Below, one piece after another: positions 52,319-59,809 of a stretch of 64,000 nt of DNA (positions are counted from its first letter, which is position 1; each line of letters begins with the position of its first letter). Source of the DNA: Bifidobacterium sp. (GTDB taxonomy: Bacteria; Actinomycetota; Actinomycetes; Actinomycetales; Bifidobacteriaceae); NCBI GenBank assembly GCA_022649135.1, contig JALCNP010000002.1, forward strand, positions 1 through 64,000, read 5' to 3'. The notes beneath the pieces were generated by a model. The model saw only the letters and a program-made list of their open reading frames with translations, did no database searches and was not told the DNA's origin. A program made the position numbers and the translations under genes.

Positions 52319-52967
52319 GTTCAACTTCCCCGTACTGGACACCGGCGATGGCGCGCTGCAGGCGATCAAAAGCAACAACGACGCGATCGCAACCGCCCTG
52401 CGGGAGCTCCCCGGGAGCGTGGCCGGCAGCATCCTACCGGTCATCAGCTATCTGACCGGGGCCAACGGATCCGCGGAATGCGAGTCGAGCTACGCGGCCA
52501 CGTTCTCTGCGAACCAGCAGGGCGACCTGTGGCTCGACTTCGATGCCAGCGTCGACCCCGTCGTGACGATCACCGCGCCGGCGTCCGGTACCATACGATG
52601 CCAGATCTTCGGCTGGGTGTACGTGGGGGTCAACGCCGTGGGCGCGACTGCCGTCGGGGTGAACTCGAGGTTCTTCGCGACACTGGAGATCCTTGATGCG
52701 TCGGGCGCGCGCGTGTCGTTCAACACGGCGAGAGCGCAGGTGCATGTCGAGGTGTGGGGAACCAACACCGCGAACGTGGTGGGCATGAACAGCGCCGCGC
52801 AGTCGACGGTCTCGGGGCTGACCCCGGGGGCCGTATATACGGTGCGCGCGCGGCACGGGTATTTCGGGTACGCGCACGACGGCAGTTCGAATGTGGTGTC
52901 GATGCCGTCGGGAAGCTGGTACAGGGGGACGATAGGACCCCTGTCGATAGGTGTGGTACCGCAGTGA
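52308..52967 (+). CDS. minor tail / baseplate protein
   Basis: 219 residues; short helical start (about 1-40), then a beta-rich Gly/Ser/Ala domain (about 60-219) resembling carbohydrate-binding modules of tail tips. AGGAGG 5 nt before ATG 52308. Role inferred from place. Confidence 0.55.
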   Translation: MAGKFNFPVLDTGDGALQAIKSNNDAIATALRELPGSVAGSILPVISYLTGANGSAECESSYAATFSANQQGDLWLDFDASVDPVVTITAPASGTIRCQIFGWVYVGVNAVGATAVGVNSRFFATLEILDASGARVSFNTARAQVHVEVWGTNTANVVGMNSAAQSTVSGLTPGAVYTVRARHGYFGYAHDGSSNVVSMPSGSWYRGTIGPLSIGVVPQ

Positions 52968-52985
52968 CAGGAGAGAGGAAAGACA

Positions 52986-53930
52986 ATGGCTAACGCTCAG
53001 GGGTTTACAGTCCATCCGATGACGATGGATGCGGCGTCGCAGTCGCCGGTGTACTCGGCGGACGACGTGCGAAACTCGGTGAACGCGCTGACGTGCGCCC
53101 CCGACGGGAGCGCGTTCGGCGGACTGCAGGGAATCCGTTCGGGGTCTCCGAGCCCGCTCGTGGAGATCAGCGGCACCACGGTCACGGTGCACGCGCACGC
53201 GGGATGGCTGAACCCGTGGGGTCGGGCGTACTCGTACTCGCTTGATAGGGATGCGACCATCGACGTCGACAACACGACGGGATCGTTCAAGGTCGCCGTC
53301 GTCGTCAACGATCAGGCAGCAGGTCACGGGACCGGCCAGACGATAGGGCTGGCGGCATACCCGTCGACGACGTCCGACAGCGTCATCCCCGGGCTCGTGG
53401 TGGCGCAGATAAACGCCGGAGTCGCCTCCGACACGTCGGTCGCACTGCAGAACGACGTTCTGGTCAGGGCGTCGACTGTCACACAGCTGAACGGGGTGGC
53501 GTCCCCGGACGGATGTCGCGCGCTGCTCGCCGACGGAACGGAGTACAGGCGTGTCGCAGGCGCATGGGTCCACCGAACGCAGACGCTCACGGCAACGTTC
53601 CACTCGCAGAACACGGGAAGCTTCGCGATATCCGGCATGCCGAGTCTGATCGTCCACACTCAGGAGGGCTTCATCGAGCCGGACATGCCGGGCATCGTAT
53701 GCCATTCCAGCGTCTCGAACTTCCCGTTCCTGCAATACTCCTCCGGAGTCAAACCGTCCCAGTCGATCGACATGGGACGGCTCTTCCTAGTCGACAACAA
53801 TCTCCAGTACCAGAAGGTCATCACCTGGACGACGTCGGGAACCCTCGTCATCAACTCCACGGGCTCATCGGACGGGCTCATACCCCTCTACCGGAGGATA
53901 CCGATACCGGACGGGGTGACGTTCTCATGA
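52986..53930 (+). CDS. tail fibre / receptor-binding protein candidate
   Basis: 314 residues. The N-terminal Gly-Phe-Thr-Val-His-Pro-Met...Ser-Pro-Val-Tyr-Ser-Ala-Asp-Asp (about 6-27) and Ala-Gly-Trp-Leu-Asn-Pro-Trp-Gly-Arg (about 72-80) resemble the baseplate-upper type domain in actinophages; the C-terminal half is variable in type, beta-rich and likely binds host surface. GAGAGGAAAG before the ATG. Confidence 0.65.
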   Translation: MANAQGFTVHPMTMDAASQSPVYSADDVRNSVNALTCAPDGSAFGGLQGIRSGSPSPLVEISGTTVTVHAHAGWLNPWGRAYSYSLDRDATIDVDNTTGSFKVAVVVNDQAAGHGTGQTIGLAAYPSTTSDSVIPGLVVAQINAGVASDTSVALQNDVLVRASTVTQLNGVASPDGCRALLADGTEYRRVAGAWVHRTQTLTATFHSQNTGSFAISGMPSLIVHTQEGFIEPDMPGIVCHSSVSNFPFLQYSSGVKPSQSIDMGRLFLVDNNLQYQKVITWTTSGTLVINSTGSSDGLIPLYRRIPIPDGVTFS

Positions 53931-54265
53931 CGGACGCGCCGATCTCACCAGCCGTCATCGCACAGCAGCTGGCCGATCTCAAGGAGCTCATGACGCAAAA
54001 CGGGCAGGCCATGAACAAAAGATTCGACGGCGTCGAGAAGCGTCTCGACGGGCTCGAGTCGCAGGAGCTGCACGAGGCGGACATCAGCCACGTCAACCAC
54101 CGGATAGACGACCTCAAGGAATCCACGCAGAAGGAGTCCGCCGATCTGCATGATGACATCGACGACCTCAAGGAAACCATATGGAAGGCCGTCGGAGCGG
54201 CCGCAGGAGCGGCCGGACTGATAGTCGCCCTATTCGAGTGGGCCATACCGCTCATCATCCACTAA
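53927..54265 (+). CDS. XhlA-like coiled-coil membrane protein
   Basis: 112 residues: helical Arg/Asp-rich coiled coil (about 10-85) ending in one membrane segment (Val-Gly-Ala-Ala-Ala-Gly-Ala-Ala-Gly-Leu-Ile-Val, about 88-108). The architecture is that of haemolysin XhlA-type lysis accessory proteins. It lies directly before the endolysin. Confidence 0.7.
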   Translation: MTDAPISPAVIAQQLADLKELMTQNGQAMNKRFDGVEKRLDGLESQELHEADISHVNHRIDDLKESTQKESADLHDDIDDLKETIWKAVGAAAGAAGLIVALFEWAIPLIIH

Positions 54266-54274
54266 GGAGAGAAA

Positions 54275-55486
54275 TTGAAGAAAAAACTGCCCGCACTCGT
54301 CGCTGCCACGGCAGCCATATCGATGCTCACACCGGCCGCGGCACTCGCGGACGTCGGGTTCGATGCCGCAAGCTACCAGGGATGCTACAACGCTCAGGCC
54401 ACGGTCAACGCGGGGGCCCGGTTCGCGATGATCAAGATTACGCAGGGGAACTACTACAGGAACGGTAGCCGCGTCTGCCAGTTCGACTCGTCCCGAGCGG
54501 CGGGTCTGCGGCTGGCCGCCTACGGGTTCGCGGACACGTCCGTCAGTCCACAGGCCGACGCCGCGTTCTTCAACGCGGAGGCAGACCGCATGGGACTGGT
54601 CGGACACGGGGTGCTCCCCGTGCTCGACTGGGAGCCCGCAAGTCCCGGGAACGTCGCGTGGGCCCGTACGTGGCTTGACGTCGTCTCCTCGCACTGGGGC
54701 ACGAAGCCGCTGATCTACATGAGCGCGAGCACCATCGGGCGCGCGGACTGGTCGAGCGTGGCGAACGCCGACTACGGGCTGTGGGTCGCCGGATATCCGA
54801 ACGGATATGCGGGCGACCGGCTCCGCAATCCCGGGTATCCGCCGTACAGCGTCGGCCCATGGCCGTTCGCAGCCGCATGGCAGTACAGCTCCACCGGCAG
54901 CGTTCCGGGAGTCGGCGGCGCGGTGGACGTGGACTGGTTCTACGGTGACGCGGTCACCTGGGCGAAGTACGCGAACGCTCCTCTGAGCACCGTCACCCGA
55001 CCGGCATCGGGCTCGACTCCGTCCGGTGTGAGCCCCGTTCAGACCACGACGACGCCGACCGGCAGCGCGGACGCACTGGCGACGGCCGTCATCCAGGGAC
55101 TCTATGGCAACCAGCCGCAACGCCAGAGGCTGCTCGGCAGCCGATACGCCGAGGTCATGAGCATCGTCAACCGGCGGCTCAACGGTGCCGTCACGTCGAG
55201 TGGCTCGTATGTGGTGCGTTCCGGCGATTACCTGAGCAAGGTCTGGCCGTCCACGTGGCCGACCGTGGCCGCGCTCAACGGGTTGCGGCCACCGTACACG
55301 ATCTACGTGGGCCAACGCCTGCGCACCACGGGTGCGGCGGCATCCGCCGGACGTCGGTACACGGTGCGGTCCGGCGATACCCTCGGTGCCATCGCCCGCC
55401 GTCTCGGCGTATCCACGGGAAGCATTCACGGCTACCGGTCCGGCAACCCTAACCTCATCTACGTCGGCGAAACCATCGCCTACTAA
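54275..55486 (+). CDS. endolysin: signal peptide, GH25 muramidase, two LysM domains
   Basis: A 403-residue cell-wall hydrolase starting at TTG 54275 (AAGGAGAGAAA upstream). A Sec-type signal peptide (Lys-Lys-Lys, hydrophobic core, Ala-Leu-Ala before about residue 26) is followed by a GH25 lysozyme domain (about 28-230) with the catalytic Asp-x-Glu in Leu-Asp-Trp-Glu-Pro (about 115-119), a Thr/Ser linker and two LysM repeats (about 309-350 and 361-403; both with Val-Arg-Ser-Gly-Asp). The signal peptide lets the enzyme leave without a large holin pore. Confidence 0.92.
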   Translation: MKKKLPALVAATAAISMLTPAAALADVGFDAASYQGCYNAQATVNAGARFAMIKITQGNYYRNGSRVCQFDSSRAAGLRLAAYGFADTSVSPQADAAFFNAEADRMGLVGHGVLPVLDWEPASPGNVAWARTWLDVVSSHWGTKPLIYMSASTIGRADWSSVANADYGLWVAGYPNGYAGDRLRNPGYPPYSVGPWPFAAAWQYSSTGSVPGVGGAVDVDWFYGDAVTWAKYANAPLSTVTRPASGSTPSGVSPVQTTTTPTGSADALATAVIQGLYGNQPQRQRLLGSRYAEVMSIVNRRLNGAVTSSGSYVVRSGDYLSKVWPSTWPTVAALNGLRPPYTIYVGQRLRTTGAAASAGRRYTVRSGDTLGAIARRLGVSTGSIHGYRSGNPNLIYVGETIAY

Positions 55487-55495
55487 GGAGCAATC

Positions 55496-55735
55496 ATGAC
55501 AGATGAAACAACCAACATGACCGAGGACCCGCGGGGCCTCCTGCCCGACCACGTGTATGACGTTTTGAAGTGGGTGGCGATCATCGTCATGCCCGCCCTC
55601 GCCACGTTCATCGTCGGGCTCGGCGGCATCTGGTCGATTCCCTACGCGGGACAAGCGGCGTCCACGGTCACCGCCGTGGGCGTGCTCCTCGGCGCACTGC
55701 TCGGCCTGAGTTCGGTCAAATACAACAGCAAATAA
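55496..55735 (+). CDS. holin
   Basis: A 79-residue protein with two hydrophobic segments (about 26-44 and 54-70) and polar ends, typical of small phage holins. AAGGAG lies before the ATG. Placed after the endolysin; with a secreted endolysin it probably dissipates membrane potential to time lysis. Confidence 0.8.
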   Translation: MTDETTNMTEDPRGLLPDHVYDVLKWVAIIVMPALATFIVGLGGIWSIPYAGQAASTVTAVGVLLGALLGLSSVKYNSK

Positions 55736-55785
55736 CACCGCCGTTGTCAAGCGTCGTTAATGCGATTAACGGCAAAAACGCAAGT

Positions 55786-55824
55786 AACGCCCTCACTTCC
55801 TTCGGGAGGTGGGGGCGTTTTTCG
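55786..55824 (+). terminator. strong terminator of the late operon
   Basis: A near-perfect 15-bp stem (55786-55800 with 55805-55819, one G-T pair) closed by a TTCG loop and followed by a T-run. It ends the structural and lysis transcript. Confidence 0.92.
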
Positions 55825-55838
55825 CGTTTAGGACGATA

Positions 55839-56003
55839 TCAATTCTCAAGATGGCGGAGCGTTTCCATCTCCCACGCTTCCCGGTGCACGATGCCATGCA
55901 ATCGGACCATCGTCTCCTCCGAAAGCAGCCCATCATCGTAAAGCCGTTGGCAGGCCGCATCGAAAACGGTCAGGTCGTGGTGGAGGACATCGGCGTCAAG
56001 CAT
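55839..56003 (-). CDS. minus-strand 54-residue protein (moron-like)
   Basis: A short ORF on the lysogenic strand between the lysis terminator and attR. The residues (Asp-Leu-Thr-Val-Phe-Asp-Ala-Ala-Cys, then Glu-Glu-Thr-Met-Val-Arg-Leu-His-Gly-Ile) form plausible acidic amphipathic helices. No clear ribosome site; a weak -10 (TATCCT) lies 6 nt before the ATG. No family recognised. Confidence 0.4.
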   Translation of the reverse strand: MLDADVLHHDLTVFDAACQRLYDDGLLSEETMVRLHGIVHREAWEMETLRHLEN

Positions 56004-56146
56004 GACCACAGGATAGCAGGGGAGCCTATTCCGCGTACTGCCCGCGACGTGGGTACCTGAGATCTAGACCCGGGGAGATAGGGTCACGATAGGCCCCCCT
56101 TAGTCAATCGACCTCAATGACGAGAGTCGGTCCTGGCACGTTGAAA

Positions 56147-56179
56147 TCAGTCTTCCAAACTGATTACGCGGGTTCGATT
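56147..56179 (+). repeat. attR core (33 bp)
   Basis: Identical to 19786-19818 within tRNA-Gly. The remaining 3' tRNA bases, which should follow on the host side, are missing: the IS3 left end begins at the next base. Confidence 0.92.
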
Positions 56180-56199
56180 TGAAGTGGACTGGATTTTGT

Positions 56200-57141
56200 T
56201 CATGCTTGTTTGCTGGTTTTTCCGGCAGTTTGTGCTGCTTGGGTTTGATAATGCTCTGCTTCAGCTTCCGCGGGTGTGTGATAATGCAGATGCTGGTGGA
56301 GTCGCTGATTGTTCCACCGGGATGCCCGGTCGAATGTGGCTTGTTGCAACGCCTCTACAGTGTCGAAGGGTTGGGCTCGTTTGATTAATTCGGTTCTGTA
56401 TGCGCCGTTGAGGGTTTCCGCCAGCGCATTATCATGACTGTCACCACCACTGCCAGTGCCTGCGAGCATACCCGCCTCAATGAGATGCGTGTTATACAAA
56501 GCGCTAATATACTGCACGCCGTGATCCGAGTGATGGATTAGTCCTTGAGTGTCACCGTGTTTCCGGCTCCATACGATGGACTGGTCTAACGCGACGAGTG
56601 GCAGGTTTCTGGTGTGTTGACTGGCTGATACTGCCCAACCGACAATACGACGAGCAAACACGTCGGTCACGAACGCCACATAAGCAAACGAACCACTGGC
56701 GAGTTTCACATAGGTGATGTCAGCCACATGCAGTCGGCCTGGAGCATCAGCGTGAAACGCTCGTTGTACCAAGTCCTCTCTACCACCTCTGCTTCTTGCT
56801 GGTCGAGTGGTTATGGGAATCCTACCTCGACGCACCCCGGTAATTCCTAAGTGTCGCATGAGATTACGTACTTGATTACAACCCAACTGCTGCCAACCTT
56901 GACGAGCCAGTTGCATGAACATTTTCCTATACCCGTACACAGCCGTAAACCGGTGCGCATGAATCAGCTGGACATCCCGAGCCAAAGTCTCATGACGAGC
57001 CCGCATCCCACTGACAGTACGCTTCCTAGCCTGGAAATAGCCACGAGCCGTGATAGACCCACAAGCCGGAGCATGCTGTACAGTCCTGCAGATCGGCTCA
57101 CCCCCCAAACGACTCCTGTACGCGTCAGCGTACGCGATCAT
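56200..57141 (-). CDS. IS3-family transposase OrfB
   Basis: A 313-residue DDE transposase. The HTH-like N-terminus with Tyr-Gly-Tyr-Arg (about 69-72) is followed by the rve core: Asp in Val-Ala-Asp-Ile-Thr-Tyr (about 140), Asp in His-His-Ser-Asp-His-Gly-Val-Gln-Tyr (about 208) and Glu in Asn-Ala-Leu-Ala-Glu-Thr (about 245). All three catalytic residues are present, so it looks active. Its ATG overlaps the OrfA stop; in IS3 elements a -1 frameshift usually makes OrfAB. Confidence 0.92.
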   Translation of the reverse strand: MIAYADAYRSRLGGEPICRTVQHAPACGSITARGYFQARKRTVSGMRARHETLARDVQLIHAHRFTAVYGYRKMFMQLARQGWQQLGCNQVRNLMRHLGITGVRRGRIPITTRPARSRGGREDLVQRAFHADAPGRLHVADITYVKLASGSFAYVAFVTDVFARRIVGWAVSASQHTRNLPLVALDQSIVWSRKHGDTQGLIHHSDHGVQYISALYNTHLIEAGMLAGTGSGGDSHDNALAETLNGAYRTELIKRAQPFDTVEALQQATFDRASRWNNQRLHQHLHYHTPAEAEAEHYQTQAAQTAGKTSKQA

Positions 57142-57437
57142 CAGCGTCCCGTCGGGTTGAGCCGTGAGGCGAAAGAAGCCGAAGCCGTCTGCAAGATCCC
57201 ATCAGCACGACGCAGCTCCACGACCTCACGCCGAAGCCTCCTCAACTCCCCGGACTCTCCGGGAGAAGCGGTTTGCATGTCAGCCCGCTCACGCCAACGC
57301 CGTAACGACTCAGGAGCCACATCCCAATTCCCAGCGACCCCGTGCAACGCTTCCGTCCCCGACGAACAATTCTCCCGACTATCAGCAGACAGTCGAACAG
57401 CCCGATCCTTAAACTCCCGTGAATACCCACCACTCAC
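57141..57437 (-). CDS. IS3-family OrfA
   Basis: 98 residues with the transposase_8 helix-turn-helix (Tyr-Ser-Arg-Glu-Phe-Lys-Asp-Arg-Ala-Val-Arg-Leu near the start, about 5-16) and a leucine-zipper-like end (Leu-Arg-Arg-Leu-Arg-Arg-Glu-Val). It binds the IS ends. Confidence 0.88.
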   Translation of the reverse strand: MSGGYSREFKDRAVRLSADSRENCSSGTEALHGVAGNWDVAPESLRRWRERADMQTASPGESGELRRLRREVVELRRADGILQTASASFASRLNPTGR

Positions 57438-57578
57438 AATCCCATCATCCCCTAACGAGTGGAAAACAGGAACAAAACCCAGTCCGCTTCAACATTGACC
57501 AAGCCACTAGTGACTTCCTAACATATGCCCATTGATAATGTGATAAATCAAGCTGTGAATGCGGGAAGGTGAGTCGTT

Positions 57579-58028
57579 ATGCAGCACGAGGAAGGCACAA
57601 TCATCACCGGGAGGGCGAACATCCTCGAGAATGTGATCAAAGCGGGACACGTACAAGCCTTCTACGGCAGACATTCACAGGCAATACTCTCCCCGTCGCT
57701 CGACATGTCTTTTTTGATGTTGGTCGTGGCACAGATGGTGCGCCGCATGCAGCGTTTGCGTTGGACTCCAAGACAGGCAACGGTAACGCGATATCTGCGC
57801 ATCGTAAACGTGGTGAGTCTGCTGATCTGTACGAATGAGTCCATCATCCATATGGATTCGCGGTATAAGAACATGGGAGGATACGATATCCATGCGTTGA
57901 ATCCTCCGCCTGTCTATCCCCTGGCGGGGAGGGTGACGGTGCTTTCTCTTGACGATGATGGCGGTGGGCAGGCCGCGACCGTGCTTGTCACCGTGAATGA
58001 CAAGGCCAATGAGGAATATTGCGCGTAA
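57579..58028 (+). CDS. unknown ORF between IS3 and the decayed att copy
   Basis: 149 residues; GAAGGTGAG precedes the ATG. A hydrophobic middle (about 40-60 and 76-86) might associate with the membrane. No family recognised. An overlapping frame (57569-57838) is also open, so the coding frame is uncertain. It may be cargo or a relic of an older integrated element. Confidence 0.4.
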   Translation: MQHEEGTIITGRANILENVIKAGHVQAFYGRHSQAILSPSLDMSFLMLVVAQMVRRMQRLRWTPRQATVTRYLRIVNVVSLLICTNESIIHMDSRYKNMGGYDIHALNPPPVYPLAGRVTVLSLDDDGGGQAATVLVTVNDKANEEYCA

Positions 58029-58113
58029 ACAAATGAAGATTTAATCGAATGAAAACCTTGTTATGAATCAGTGACCCGTGTTTTCTGTGCAGAAACCGCA
58101 GCGCAAGGGCGGG

Positions 58114-58154
58114 CCTTCCGAACTGATTACGCGGGTCTGGTTCCCGTCCTCCGC
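58114..58154 (+). repeat. decayed copy of the tRNA-Gly 3' half (older att remnant)
   Basis: Bases 58115-58154 match tRNA-Gly 19791-19830 at 35 of 40 positions, from the anticodon loop to the acceptor end, with changes in the T loop and one in the acceptor stem. Unlike attR it keeps the acceptor strand, as expected for the host-side half left by an earlier integration. Confidence 0.75.
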
Positions 58155-58278
58155 GGCATGGGCGACCGCGTCGGGTCATGACCGGCATGGGCGATACCAT
58201 AGGCCTTGTCAGGAAGATATCATGGCGGTGAATTGAAAAGCGCGGGGTATCCATCCGCCACTATGGGAGGACGATTCG

Positions 58279-59163
58279 GTGAGAAAGACGACACGCCGGC
58301 ATGATGTCCCCGGAGCATTCTCCGGCGGCGCCGACAATACCCCTGCGAACACCACGGACGATGTGGGGAATGTGGGTGACGCGGCACGGAAGACCATATC
58401 GGGCGGGCTGTCCGAACCCGCTGCGATCTCTGGCGCGGACGGCCTCGATGGGGGGCGTGGCACCGATGCCGGCCGTGGCGGCCGCGACGACGTTGACGAC
58501 GGCGGAAACAAGGCCTCGGAGATCATCAACGGTGTCGTGGAGACCGTGGATGTTTCGAAGCATCCCGAGCCCACGATAGCCTCGTCGGATCTGTCCCTGG
58601 CCGACATCGAGCGCGGCAGGTCGCATCCGGTGCAGTGGGGCGTGTTCCTTGCCGCGGTTCTGGTGGCCATCATCGTGCCATACTGGTTCGGCAGGTCGCT
58701 TGCCTCCCATCACACGCAACGTGTCGTTCATTTCTTCGACGAGCTCACTCCGCAGGGGGTGGCCCTTGTCTCCTGGACCGTCACGGTGCTCGCCTTCACC
58801 GCCTTCGCGATGACGCTGGTGTATACGGGTCGCTGGTTCTGGCGTGTCCTGTTCGTCGTGGGCCTGGCCTGCGAGCAGTTCATCGGCGGCCTGTGCCTGC
58901 TGAGATTCGACTTCTGGTATGCCACCTATGTCGTCTACGGCCAATCCGCGGGGCTGGCGAATGCGGCGAATTTCGGCATCATAGCCGCAGGCTTCGGCGT
59001 GGCCGTCTACGCCGTTCTGTTCGTAGGGCTTCTGGTGCTTATCCGCAAGGATTCGCCGTTGAACGTTCTGACGAGAAGCTGGGTGTCCTTCACCATGTTC
59101 TTCGGCATCGAGCTCATTGCCCTATGCATCGTTCTGTTCGGTGGGCTGCTCGCGGCCGTATGA
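58279..59163 (+). CDS. host membrane protein of unknown function
   Basis: 294 residues from GTG 58279 (GGGAGG upstream). A disordered Gly/Asp/Thr-rich N-terminal half (about 1-120) precedes about five membrane segments (about 125-290). No domain recognised. It lies directly upstream of rpsO in the same direction. Confidence 0.7.
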   Translation: MRKTTRRHDVPGAFSGGADNTPANTTDDVGNVGDAARKTISGGLSEPAAISGADGLDGGRGTDAGRGGRDDVDDGGNKASEIINGVVETVDVSKHPEPTIASSDLSLADIERGRSHPVQWGVFLAAVLVAIIVPYWFGRSLASHHTQRVVHFFDELTPQGVALVSWTVTVLAFTAFAMTLVYTGRWFWRVLFVVGLACEQFIGGLCLLRFDFWYATYVVYGQSAGLANAANFGIIAAGFGVAVYAVLFVGLLVLIRKDSPLNVLTRSWVSFTMFFGIELIALCIVLFGGLLAAV

Positions 59164-59268
59164 TCCACGCTATCGTGTATAGTTTGTCTTTGGCGTGTTT
59201 CGCCCGCGGATGGAGAGCGCTTCGGCATGGGGCCGTTGGCACCGCGCAGCAACTATAAGGAGGATGCC

Positions 59269-59538
59269 GTGGCACTTACGGCTCAGGAAAAGCAAGAGAT
59301 CGTCACCAAGTACGCGACGCATGAAGGCGACACGGGGTCTCCCGAGGTTCAGGTCGCGCTGCTGAGCAAGCGCATCGCCGACCTTACCGAGCATCTCAAG
59401 GGGCATCAGCACGATCATCATTCTCGTCGCGGCCTGCTGTTGATGGTCGGTGATCGTCGTCGTCTGCTTGATTACCTCAAGCGTGTTGACATCAAACGTT
59501 ACCGTACCTTGATTGAGCGACTCGGTTTGCGCCGATAG
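59269..59538 (+). CDS. rpsO: 30S ribosomal protein S15
   Basis: 89 residues starting at GTG 59269 with AAGGAGG 5 nt upstream. The S15 signature Asp-Thr-Gly-Ser-Pro-Glu-Val-Gln (about 21-28) and [10 protein letters not shown] (about 48-57) are present. It binds 16S rRNA at the three-way junction. Its place before pnp is conserved in many bacteria. Confidence 0.97.
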   Translation: MALTAQEKQEIVTKYATHEGDTGSPEVQVALLSKRIADLTEHLKGHQHDHHSRRGLLLMVGDRRRLLDYLKRVDIKRYRTLIERLGLRR

Positions 59539-59548
59539 CACCATGTTT

Positions 59549-59577
59549 CGCCCGGGCTTGCATGCTCGGGCGTTTTC
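59549..59577 (+). terminator. terminator between rpsO and pnp
   Basis: CGCCCG (59549-59554) and CGGGCG (59567-59572) with a 12-nt loop, then TTTT. It would partly separate rpsO and pnp transcripts. Confidence 0.75.
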
Positions 59578-59640
59578 AAACGTATGGCGCGGCGGATGAC
59601 AGCGCGTCGCATCGACGGGGTTGTGGGAGAAAACGCAGGA

Positions 59641-59658
59641 AACCTTCAGGTGAAGGTT
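59641..59658 (+). promoter_or_regulatory. hairpin in the pnp leader
   Basis: AACCTTC and GAAGGTT form a perfect 7-bp stem with a 4-nt loop, 150 nt before pnp. In E. coli a leader stem-loop cut by RNase III mediates PNPase autoregulation; a similar use here is inference. Confidence 0.4.
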
Positions 59659-59809
59659 CTAGAAATACAGTGACAATCAAATCTGACACAGAGGGTGCGC
59701 GGCCAGGTATGCCGCGACGGTTCAGACATTAGGCTGCCTAACGTCAGGTCAGCATTTATACACAGATTTTAGTAGTTATCAGGTAGCAGGTATATAGAAG
59801 GAGAAACCC

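Larger units (their letters stand above)
19786..56179. mobile_element. integrated siphovirus-type prophage, about 36.4 kb
   Basis: The element is bounded by identical 33-bp cores in tRNA-Gly and contains, in order, integrase, lysogeny switch, recombination/replication, HNH, terminase, head, tail and lysis genes, nearly all on the plus strand with 4-nt stop-start overlaps. Every essential structural module has an intact reading frame, so it looks complete. The attR side is altered by an IS3 element directly at the core. Inducibility cannot be judged from sequence alone. Confidence 0.95.
56180..57491 (-). mobile_element. IS3-family insertion sequence
   Basis: About 1.31 kb with terminal inverted repeats of 22 bp, two mismatches, starting TGAAG(T/C)GGACTGG at both ends. 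It carries orfA and orfB on the minus strand. The outer flanks show no matching 3-4 bp target duplication, suggesting a deletion or recombination after insertion. Its left end abuts attR exactly. Confidence 0.9.

Noticed and set aside
56180-57491. IS3 as part of the prophage genome
   Set aside because: It lies outside the attR core and has its own inverted repeats, so it is a separate insertion at the junction.
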